This document shows, piece by piece, positions 17,420 to 24,806 of a stretch of 63,302 nucleotides of DNA; the first letter of the stretch is position 1; each line of letters starts with the position of its first letter. Source of the DNA: Burkholderia dolosa (GTDB lineage: Bacteria > Pseudomonadota > Gammaproteobacteria > Burkholderiales > Burkholderiaceae); contig NZ_CABVPR010000035.1 of NCBI RefSeq assembly GCF_902499135.1, positions 1 through 63,302 on the forward strand, in the 5' to 3' direction. Made by a program: the position numbers and the translations under genes. The notes below the pieces were generated by a model. The model did not search any database and was not told the origin of the DNA. It saw only the letters and a list, made by a program, of their open reading frames with translations.

Positions 17420-17605
17420 TCAGTCGAGCGAAAACGTATCGAGCGGCTGGTTCGCGCGCGCGTCGGTCGCAAAACGCGCGGCGAGTTGATCGTAGAGCCG
17501 GCGAGCCTCGTCGAGCGTCAGATCGATCCAGTACGGATCGCCGGCCGCATCGTTGAGCCGTTCGGGCGGAAACTGGATTTCGAGCACACTGCCTTTGCGA
17601 TACAT
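17420..17605 (-). CDS. Small hypothetical protein (~61 aa)
   Basis: Reads MYRKGSVLEIQF...PYWIDLTLDEARRLYDQL...DTFSLD, with a mixed charged/hydrophobic composition and codon use like a real gene. The ATG at 17605 has AAGG eight bases upstream; an in-frame ATG at 17623 would add six residues. It is divergent from the DeoR gene. No motif or membrane segment is recognised. It may be a conserved hypothetical, but I cannot name a family. Confidence 0.55.
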   Translation of the reverse strand: MYRKGSVLEIQFPPERLNDAAGDPYWIDLTLDEARRLYDQLAARFATDARANQPLDTFSLD

Positions 17606-17820
17606 TGCACGCGCCTTTTGCATGGTCGGCCGTTCGGCGAAACGCAGAGTGTAGCAACGGCTGCCGCGGCGATTCGCGCGCACCGGGCAATACAGAATTT
17701 CGCGTTCGCCGCGCGGTGCGATACGCGGCGTCGCCCGCCGCGCCGCGGTCAAATCGCGGTCAAACGGCCGTAATACAATGCTCGGCTCATTCATTACCGG
17801 TCGCCTCGGGCGCCCACGCG

Positions 17821-18579
17821 ATGCTGGCGGAACAACGTCATCAATACATTCTGTCGGAGCTCGGACGCTCGGGCGCGCTGTCGGTCGCCGAGCTGGTGCG
17901 CTCGCTCGACGTGTCGCGCGAAACCGTGCGGCGCGACCTCAATGCGCTCGCCGCGCGCGGCCTGCTCGTGATGACGCACGGCGGCGCGCTGGCTGCGGAC
18001 CGCCGCGAGCCGAGCCTGTCCGAGCGCGAAGCGGCGAATGCCGACGCGAAGCGCGCGATCGGGCGTCGTGCGGCGCGCTTCGTGCCGGACGACGCGTCGG
18101 TGCTGATCGATTCGGGCAGCACGCCGCATGCGGTCGCGCTCGCGCTCGCCGACCGGCACCGGCTGTCGGTCTATACGAACGACTGGCGCACCGCGTTCGT
18201 GCTCGCGCGGCGCAACGGCAACCGCGTGACGCTGCTCGGCGGCGAGCTGTCCGACGACGAGGACGCGACGTTCGGCCTCGACACGATCCAGCAACTCGCG
18301 CAATACCACGTCGATTTCGCATTCGTCGGCGCGGGCGGCATCACGGCCGACGGCGAATGCACCGACTACTCGCGGCTCGCGGCCGAAGTGCGCAGCCGGA
18401 TGATCGCGGCGGCCGGCATCGCGATCCTCGTCGCCGACCATTCGAAATTCGGCCGCGTGACGCCGGTGCGGATCAACGGCACGGCGGCCGCGCGCTATCT
18501 CGTCACCGACTGCGCGCCCGACAAGCCGGTGCGGCGCGCGCTCACTGCCCGCGGCATCGAGCTGATCGTGTGCGACTGA
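17821..18579 (+). CDS. DeoR/GlpR-family transcriptional regulator
   Basis: A 252-residue regulator with an N-terminal DeoR helix-turn-helix (residues ~3-58, HQYILSELGRSGALSVAELVRSLDVSRETVRRDL) and a DeoRC sugar-phosphate sensor domain (DDASVLIDSGSTPHAVA; VDFAFVGAGGI; VADHSKFG). Family members repress sugar or polyol operons and respond to phosphorylated sugars. The start at 17821 (MLAEQRHQYIL) is the family N-terminus; the frame is open further upstream. No sugar operon is adjacent, so the target is unknown; the next gene is a phospholipase-D-like protein. Confidence 0.92.
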   Translation: MLAEQRHQYILSELGRSGALSVAELVRSLDVSRETVRRDLNALAARGLLVMTHGGALAADRREPSLSEREAANADAKRAIGRRAARFVPDDASVLIDSGSTPHAVALALADRHRLSVYTNDWRTAFVLARRNGNRVTLLGGELSDDEDATFGLDTIQQLAQYHVDFAFVGAGGITADGECTDYSRLAAEVRSRMIAAAGIAILVADHSKFGRVTPVRINGTAAARYLVTDCAPDKPVRRALTARGIELIVCD

Positions 18580-18682
18580 CGCACGCGCGACACGCAACCT
18601 TCATCGAATCGTCATCCTGCGGGAAGAACCGCCGCCGACACTGACCCATTCATTTCGACCGGCCTCGGCCAGGGAGCGACGA

Positions 18683-20467
18683 ATGACCGTCAGCGTACGC
18701 AGCTATCTTTCTCCGACTCTGGTTCTGCTCGCGTTCGACTGGGCCGATGCGCAGTCGCGCGACGATTTCCTCGGCTTCGCGATCCGCCGCACGCCGGGCT
18801 TCTGGTCCGCGGACGGCCGCACGCGCGCGCCGAACAGCTGGCTGCCGAACCGCCTGACGTTCGACGGCCCGGCCGCCGACACGCAGGGCGACGCGCCCAC
18901 CGATCAGGCGCCGATCCAGAAGTTCATGTGGTGGGATGCGCGCATCGATCCGCAGGATCGCGGTGCGTCGTTTCGCTACGACGTCTGTCCGGTCGTCGGC
19001 ACGCCGGCGAACCTGCAGGTGCTCGACGCGCAGGCCGGCGTATGCAATGTCGTGCTGCCGTCGCATATCGAGGACGGCATCGGCACGTGGTTCAACCGGG
19101 CGGTGATCAGCTCGCAGGCGTTCGCGAAACAGGTCGCGGCGCTCGGCCTCGCGCCCGGCGAAGCGCCGAGCGACGCGCAGGCGCTGAAGCTGCGTACGTG
19201 GCTCGCGAACGACATGGAGCAGGTGTTCGCGGAGATGCTGAACCCCGCGTCGCGTGCGGTGGCCGCGGTCTATCACTTGACCGACACGCTGTGGGCGCTG
19301 CCCGCGTTCGATGCATTCGCGCGCAAGCACGGCGCGGCATCGCTCGCGATCGTCTACGACGCGCACGAGACCGCCGCGCGCAACGGCAAGCCGGCGCAGC
19401 CGTCGCCGAACCAGCCGGCCGTCGACGCGCTGCACGGCATCGCGACGCTCGCGCCGCGCGACCGGACGCGCATCATGCACGACAAGTTCATCGTGACCGA
19501 CGCGCCGCCGAACGCGGCGCCCGCACGCGTGCTGACCGGCTCCGCGAACTTCACGACCGAAGGGCTGACGCAGCAGGCGAACGTATTGCACGCGTTCGAT
19601 TCGCCGGCGCTCGCCGCGCTGTACGACGACCGCGCGCGTGCGCTCGCCGCGAATCCGTCGATCGCGCAGACCGCGCGGCTGTCGCCGGGCTGGTCGGCGC
19701 CGATGACGATCGGCAGCGCGCAGGTGCGCGTCGCGTTTTCGCCGGAGCCGGCCGGGCAGCGCACCGAGATCGACACGATCGTCGCGGCGATCGCGGCCGC
19801 GAAGCATTCGGTGTCGTTCTGCCTGTTCATGCCGACCGATGCCGCGCTGCGCGACGCCTGCTTCGCGGCCGGCGACCGCGGGCTGATGATGTTCGGCCTC
19901 GTGAACCGGATCAACGCCGGCAGCGCGACGAAAGCCGACGCCGCACAGCGCGACGGTCGATCGCTCGACGCGGCGACGCTCGCGAATCTCGAGCTGTACC
20001 ATCGCCGCCGCGATCACCGTGACGTGATCGACGCCGCGTACTTTTCGCCGACGACGGTACCGCACGGATTCGAGCCGGAGCTGCGGCTGTTTCCCGGCGA
20101 ACGGCCGCCGGCTTATCCGCCCGTCGTGATCCATCACAAGTTCATCGTGATCGATGCGGAAGGCGCGAATCCGGTCGTCTATACGGGCTCGGCGAACATG
20201 AGCCGCAATTCCGAGCAGTACAACGACGAGAATCTGCTCGAGATTCGCGACGCACGGATCGCCGCGATCTATCTCGCGGAATTCCTGCGGCTCTACGAGC
20301 ACTACCGCGCGCGGGCGCTCGCGATCGGCGCGAAGCAGCGCGGCACGCACGCGCAGCGGCGGCTCGCGCTCGCACCCGATTCGAGCTGGGCGAAGAAGTA
20401 TTACGTGGCGGGAAGCCCGGAAGAGAAGGCGCGGATCGCGCTGGCGTCGCCGGCATCGTCCGGCTGA
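18683..20467 (+). CDS. Phospholipase D-like protein with two HKD motifs
   Basis: A 594-residue protein with two PLD catalytic motifs, HxKxxxxD at H266-K268-D273 followed by GSANF, and at H484-K486-D491 followed by GSANMSRNSEQYNDENLL. Both motifs are complete, so a phosphodiesterase or transphosphatidylase activity is plausible. The N-terminal ~200 residues (FMWWDARIDP; CNVVLPSHIEDGIGTWFNRAV) are not a domain I recognise. There is no clear signal peptide. The stretch ALPAFDAFARKHGAASLAIVYDAHET resembles the first PLD half-domain core. PLD-fold proteins include phospholipases, cardiolipin synthases, nucleases and secreted toxins; I cannot choose among them. No immunity-like gene is adjacent. 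Confidence 0.85.
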   Translation: MTVSVRSYLSPTLVLLAFDWADAQSRDDFLGFAIRRTPGFWSADGRTRAPNSWLPNRLTFDGPAADTQGDAPTDQAPIQKFMWWDARIDPQDRGASFRYDVCPVVGTPANLQVLDAQAGVCNVVLPSHIEDGIGTWFNRAVISSQAFAKQVAALGLAPGEAPSDAQALKLRTWLANDMEQVFAEMLNPASRAVAAVYHLTDTLWALPAFDAFARKHGAASLAIVYDAHETAARNGKPAQPSPNQPAVDALHGIATLAPRDRTRIMHDKFIVTDAPPNAAPARVLTGSANFTTEGLTQQANVLHAFDSPALAALYDDRARALAANPSIAQTARLSPGWSAPMTIGSAQVRVAFSPEPAGQRTEIDTIVAAIAAAKHSVSFCLFMPTDAALRDACFAAGDRGLMMFGLVNRINAGSATKADAAQRDGRSLDAATLANLELYHRRRDHRDVIDAAYFSPTTVPHGFEPELRLFPGERPPAYPPVVIHHKFIVIDAEGANPVVYTGSANMSRNSEQYNDENLLEIRDARIAAIYLAEFLRLYEHYRARALAIGAKQRGTHAQRRLALAPDSSWAKKYYVAGSPEEKARIALASPASSG

Positions 20468-20604
20468 CGCGCGGTGCCGGCACGCAGGCTGTTCTACATG
20501 ATGCCGGTTGCGGGTGCTTGCGAGCCGTCCGGCATGCAAGCGCCGCGGCGCGATCTTGCTTGCCGGGCGGCGTGGACGGTATGGGCGGAAAGCGGACGAC
20601 GCGG

Positions 20605-21279
20605 CTACGCGGCGACGTAGCGCAGCACCGCGTCGGCGATCGTCTCGCGATGCCGCGCGCGCAGGCGCGGTGCGGACGGATCGCGGCCGAACGCGGCGCC
20701 GAACGTGTAGCGGTTCGACACGCGGTGGAAGCAGAACGAACTGATCAGCAGATGCAGGTCGAATGCGTCGACGTCGCTGCGGAACGCGCCGCTCGCGGCG
20801 CCGCGCTCGAGCAGTTCCTCGAGCGTCTTGATGATGCTGACGTTGCGGTTCTTGAACGACTTCAGCTGTTCGAGATACTTCGCGCCGTGAATGTTCTCGA
20901 TCGACACGAGGCGCACGAAATCGCGATGCTTGTCGTGATAGTCGAACGTGAATTCGACGAGCCGGCGCATGCCTTCGCGCGGCTCCATGTCGCCGACGTG
21001 CAGCTCCTGCTCGAGCGCGCGAATGTCGCCGTACACCTTCTCGAGCACGGCCTCGTACAGGCCTTCCTTGCTTTCGAAGTAGTAGTAGAGCATCCGCTTC
21101 GTCGTGTTCGTGCGCTCGGCGATCGCGTCGACGCGCGCGCCGGCGAGGCCCATCGCGGAAAATTCCTGCGTGGCGACGTCGAGGATGTTGCGCTTGGTTT
21201 GCTCGGGATCGTATTTGCGCCGCGCGTCGGACGCAAGCGCGCGGTTATCGGACGTGGCGGCCTTGCTTCCTGCTTTCAT
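20605..21279 (-). CDS. TetR-family transcriptional regulator
   Basis: A ~224-residue TetR regulator. The N-terminal domain is KYDPEQTKRNILDVATQEFSAMGLAGARVDAIAERTNTTKRMLYYYFESKEGLYEAV, followed by a TetR C-terminal domain with FDYHDKHRDFVRLVSIENIHGAKYL. The start is taken at 21279 (MKAGSKAAT); an in-frame ATG at 21324 would add 15 residues and neither has a strong ribosome site. It lies 114 nt downstream of the FAD oxidase gene on the same strand, so it may be co-transcribed with and control that unit. Confidence 0.88.
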   Translation of the reverse strand: MKAGSKAATSDNRALASDARRKYDPEQTKRNILDVATQEFSAMGLAGARVDAIAERTNTTKRMLYYYFESKEGLYEAVLEKVYGDIRALEQELHVGDMEPREGMRRLVEFTFDYHDKHRDFVRLVSIENIHGAKYLEQLKSFKNRNVSIIKTLEELLERGAASGAFRSDVDAFDLHLLISSFCFHRVSNRYTFGAAFGRDPSAPRLRARHRETIADAVLRYVAA

Positions 21280-21393
21280 GTGTTGTTCTGGCTTCGCGGC
21301 GGCTTGGACGAGGCATTCTAGCATGTGAAAAATCGGCGTTCGGCCGACCTTCGGCTCTAAACGGCGGCGCGGTTTCGGCCGCCGCCGCGGCGC

Positions 21394-22662
21394 TCATCGG
21401 CGGTACGACGCGAGCGCGTCGCGCGCCTGATATACCGTATACGCGAGTTGCGCGGCCGCGAGGCCCGCGAGCCCGAACGTGCGCGTGAGCCCGAACGCCG
21501 CGAAGCCGTCCGGCACCGGCCGGCCCTCGGCCAGCGCGGCGGCGAGCGTTTCGCCGGCGACCGTGGTCGGCGCCATGCCGTGGCCGCCGAACGCGATCGC
21601 GTGCCAGACGCCGTCGGCGTCGCGGCCGATCTGCGGCATCTTGTGCCGCGCGTAGCTCATCAGCCCGCCCCACGCGTATTCGATCTTCACGCCGTCGAGC
21701 TGCGGATACACGCGCAGCAGGTCGCGCCGCAGCAGCCGCGCGATCGCGTCCGCGCCGCGGTCGAGCACCGAGATCCGGCCGCCCCACAGAATGCGCGTGT
21801 CCTTCAGCGGGCGGTAGTAGTCGAACGCGAAACGCGTGTCGTACACGGCATACGGCGCGTCGATCGCGTCCGGCAGCCGCGTGCCGAGCGGTTCGGTCGC
21901 AACGACGTAAGTGGCGATCGGCAGCACCGCGCGCTCGATGCGCGGCGACACGCCGCGCGCATAGCCGCCGCCCGCGAACACGACGTCCTTCGCGCGCACC
22001 GCGCCGTGCGCGGTACGCACGACGTAGCCGGCGCCTTCGCGCGCGATGCCGAGCGCGGCCGAGCGTTCGTAGACGCGCGCACCGCCGCGTGCGGCGGCAG
22101 CCGCGACGCCGAGCACGTACTTGAGCGGATGAAAATGGAATGCATTCGGCTCGAACAGCCCGCCGTGGTAGCGCTGCGTCTTCAGCCGCGCGCGCAGCGC
22201 GTCGGTCGCGACCGGTTCCCAGTCCACGTCGAATTCGCGTTTCATCAGCGCGCGCACGGCGTCGAGGCGGGACGGATCGTCGAACCAGTTCGCGAGCATC
22301 ACGCCTTCATCGACGATGTCGCAATCGATTCCGTAACGCGCGATCCGCGCGCGGATCAGATCGACCGCATCGACCGTGAGCCGGTACAGGCGGCGCGCTT
22401 CGTCGCGGCCGAGCGTGCGCAGCAGATCCGCGTTGTCGAGGCTGTAGCCGCCGAACACGAAGCCGCCGTTGCGGCCGGACGCGCCGAAGCCGACCCGCTC
22501 GCCGTCCAGCAAGACGACGTCGCGCATGCCGCGCTCGACGAGGCCGAGCGCCGTGCACAGGCCGGCGAGGCCGCCGCCGACGATGCATACCTGCGTGTCG
22601 ATCGTGCCGGTCAGCGACGGATAGGATTCGCGGGTAACGGTGGCTTCGTAGAAGTTCTGCAT
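21394..22662 (-). CDS. FAD-dependent amine/imino-acid oxidase (DAO family, PuuB/AmaA-like)
   Basis: A 422-residue flavoprotein. The FAD-binding Rossmann motif VCIVGGGLAGLCTALGLVERG is near residue 27, the second typical block GFGASGRNGGFVFGG follows, and the C-terminal FAD contact is HAIAFGGHGMAPTTVAGETLA. The start at 22662 (MQNFYEATVTRESYP) matches the short leader seen in gamma-glutamylputrescine oxidase-type proteins; the frame extends upstream but through non-conserved sequence. It is divergent from an ALDH7-type dehydrogenase. Pairing of such an oxidase with ALDH7 recalls pipecolate oxidase/P6C dehydrogenase (AmaA/AmaB) of lysine catabolism; polyamine oxidation is the alternative. Confidence 0.85.
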   Translation of the reverse strand: MQNFYEATVTRESYPSLTGTIDTQVCIVGGGLAGLCTALGLVERGMRDVVLLDGERVGFGASGRNGGFVFGGYSLDNADLLRTLGRDEARRLYRLTVDAVDLIRARIARYGIDCDIVDEGVMLANWFDDPSRLDAVRALMKREFDVDWEPVATDALRARLKTQRYHGGLFEPNAFHFHPLKYVLGVAAAAARGGARVYERSAALGIAREGAGYVVRTAHGAVRAKDVVFAGGGYARGVSPRIERAVLPIATYVVATEPLGTRLPDAIDAPYAVYDTRFAFDYYRPLKDTRILWGGRISVLDRGADAIARLLRRDLLRVYPQLDGVKIEYAWGGLMSYARHKMPQIGRDADGVWHAIAFGGHGMAPTTVAGETLAAALAEGRPVPDGFAAFGLTRTFGLAGLAAAQLAYTVYQARDALASYRR

Positions 22663-23183
22663 GCGGTTCGATCGTTCGTATCGGCTGAAAAACGGGGCGG
22701 CGCGCGTCGATCTTGCCTGAAGGCGCGCGCCGAGTCGAATCGCGGGCGACATCCGTCGCCGGTGCGGCGGCACACGGGCAGCAAACGATATTTCCGACCA
22801 GCATGATGCAGCGCCGTCATCAAGTGTGCGCGCATCGCCGTCTCGATGCACCGCAGCCGCGGGCCTTGCGCGTGCATCGTCCCGGCGTCCGGCCGCAACC
22901 GTTCCGCTCCACCAAGGTGTTGCATTTTCGGAATGAAGTGGTGAGTTAATATCAATAGCCGCCTGAATTGCGGCCGCCGACAATGTCATTCGTCAATCGT
23001 GCGTCGCGCCGTGTCGATGCGCGGCGCGGCCCGCTTGCTGCCGCGCGCAGCACACCGCGCGGCAGCGGCCGCCGGAGTCGCCGGCCCCGCATCCGCTTGC
23101 ACCGCGCATGCGAACGCGCTCCAATCGAATCACGCGGGCGGCGTCGCCGCCGCACCGATCAATCTGTCCCTGAAGAGGAAGTG
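22663..23183. other. Divergent promoter region of oxidase and ALDH7 genes
   Basis: This 521-base region must carry both promoters. A lower-GC patch at about 22917-22960 (TTGCAT, then TTAATATCAAT) stands out and is the best place for a promoter, but the spacing of any -35/-10 pair is not standard. I see no gene here. Confidence 0.4.
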
Positions 23184-24695
23184 ATGCAATTCAACGACAT
23201 TCTTGCCGCGCTCGACATCGATCTCGCCCAGTGGAAAGGCCAGGCGCTGACCGCGCGCTCGCCGCTCGACGGCGCGACGCTCGCCACGCTCGCCGTCGAT
23301 ACGCCGGCCGAAGCGGAGCGCAAGATCGACGCTGCGCACGACGCATTCCTCAAGTGGCGCACGGTGCCGGCGCCGGTGCGCGGCGAGCTCGTGCGCGTGT
23401 TCGGCAATGTGCTGCGCGAGCACAAGGCCGCGCTCGGGCGTCTGGTCACGCTGGAAGCCGGCAAGATCACGTCGGAAGGGCTCGGCGAAGTGCAGGAAAT
23501 GATCGACATCTGCGATTTCGCGGTCGGTCTGTCGCGCCAGCTTTACGGTCTGACGATCGCGTCCGAGCGTCCCGGCCACCGGATGATGGAGACGTGGCAT
23601 CCGATCGGCGTATGCGGCGTGATTTCGGCGTTCAACTTCCCGGTCGCGGTGTGGGCGTGGAATGCGGCGCTCGCGTTCGTATGCGGCGATCCGGTCGTGT
23701 GGAAGCCGTCCGAGAAGACGCCGCTCACCGCGATCGCGTGCCACGTGCTGCTCGGCAAGGCGCTGCGCGAGTTCGACCGCACGCATCCGGGCGTCGCGCC
23801 GGAAGGTCTGCATCAGCTGGTGCTCGGCATGCGCGACGTCGGCGAAGTGCTGACGTCGTCGAAGAAGGTGCCGGTCGTCAGCGCGACGGGCAGCGTGCGG
23901 ATGGGCCAGGAAGTCGCGAAGGTGCTGAGCCAGCGTCTCGCGCGCGGGATCCTCGAGCTCGGCGGCAACAACGGGATGATCGTCGCGCCGAGCGCGGATC
24001 TCGATCTCGTCGTGCGCGCGGTCACGTTCGCGGCGGTCGGCACGGCCGGCCAGCGCTGCACGACGCTGCGCCGCCTGATCGTACATCGCAGCATCGTCGA
24101 TCAGCTGCTGCCGCGCATCGAGAAGGCGTATGCGTCGGTGAAGGTCGGCAATCCGCTCGAAGAAGGCACGCTCGTCGGGCCGCTCGTCGATCGCGCGGCG
24201 TTCGATGCGATGCAGAAGGCGCTTGCCGATGCGCGCGAGCAGGGCGGCGAAGTGAAGGGCGGCGAGCGCGTCGACGTCGGCCATCCGGACGCGTACTACG
24301 TGCGTCCGGCCATCGTGCGGATGCCGAAGCAGACAGCGGTGGTCGAGCGCGAGACGTTCGCGCCGATTCTGTACGTGATGGTCTACGACGACTTCGAAGA
24401 CGCGATCGCCGTGCACAACGCGGTGCCGCAAGGGCTGTCGTCGGCGATCTTCACGAACGACATGCGCGAGGCCGAGTACTTCATGTCGGCGGCCGGCAGC
24501 GACTGCGGGATCGTCAACGTGAACATCGGCACGAGCGGCGCGGAGATCGGCGGCGCGTTCGGCGGCGAGAAGGAAACCGGCGGCGGCCGCGAGTCGGGTT
24601 CGGATGCGTGGAAGGCATATATGCGTCGCGCGACGAACACGATCAACTACAGCCGCGAACTGCCGCTCGCGCAGGGCGTGAAGTTCGACGTGTGA
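23184..24695 (+). CDS. amaB: ALDH7-family aldehyde dehydrogenase (probable P6C/alpha-aminoadipic semialdehyde dehydrogenase)
   Basis: A 503-residue NAD(P)+-dependent dehydrogenase. The ALDH7/antiquitin fingerprint is clear: GVISAFNFPVAVWAWN, the catalytic Glu in LELGGNNG, the catalytic Cys in TAGQRCTTLRR, and the C-terminal NIGTSGAEIGGAFGGEKETGG stretch that fits small-semialdehyde substrates. The start at 23184 follows AGAGGAAG. The expected reaction is L-piperidine-6-carboxylate (alpha-aminoadipate semialdehyde) to alpha-aminoadipate, in lysine/pipecolate breakdown. The amaB symbol rests on family resemblance and on the divergent oxidase, not on proof. Confidence 0.85.
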   Translation: MQFNDILAALDIDLAQWKGQALTARSPLDGATLATLAVDTPAEAERKIDAAHDAFLKWRTVPAPVRGELVRVFGNVLREHKAALGRLVTLEAGKITSEGLGEVQEMIDICDFAVGLSRQLYGLTIASERPGHRMMETWHPIGVCGVISAFNFPVAVWAWNAALAFVCGDPVVWKPSEKTPLTAIACHVLLGKALREFDRTHPGVAPEGLHQLVLGMRDVGEVLTSSKKVPVVSATGSVRMGQEVAKVLSQRLARGILELGGNNGMIVAPSADLDLVVRAVTFAAVGTAGQRCTTLRRLIVHRSIVDQLLPRIEKAYASVKVGNPLEEGTLVGPLVDRAAFDAMQKALADAREQGGEVKGGERVDVGHPDAYYVRPAIVRMPKQTAVVERETFAPILYVMVYDDFEDAIAVHNAVPQGLSSAIFTNDMREAEYFMSAAGSDCGIVNVNIGTSGAEIGGAFGGEKETGGGRESGSDAWKAYMRRATNTINYSRELPLAQGVKFDV

Positions 24696-24729
24696 TGCGG
24701 GCGTCGGTCCGACGCCGCACACGATGACG

Positions 24730-24768
24730 AAGGGCCGGTTGCCGCGACGCGGTAACCGGCCCTTTCCG
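24730..24768. terminator. Bidirectional terminator between convergent genes
   Basis: Perfect 11-bp arms AAGGGCCGGTT (24730-24740) and AACCGGCCCTT (24754-24764), with an additional partly self-complementary centre. It lies between the stop codons of the ALDH7 gene and the convergent MscS gene, with short T/A runs on both flanks. Confidence 0.8.
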
Positions 24769-24806
24769 TTTTCGGCGCCGCCCGTGCGACGGCTCGCGTG
24801 CGCCGG

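Noticed and set aside
16977-17690. Minus-strand frame crossing the hexamer tract (Val-Ala/Glu-Ala repeats)
   Set aside because: The openness depends on a hexamer with no stop in any frame; flanking codons are Arg-rich and unlike real genes, and no ribosome site precedes the start.
23231-24727. Long alternative frames within metE, ALDH7, MscS and liu genes
   Set aside because: Compositionally Arg/Ala-rich shadows of well-identified genes; none has a recognisable domain.
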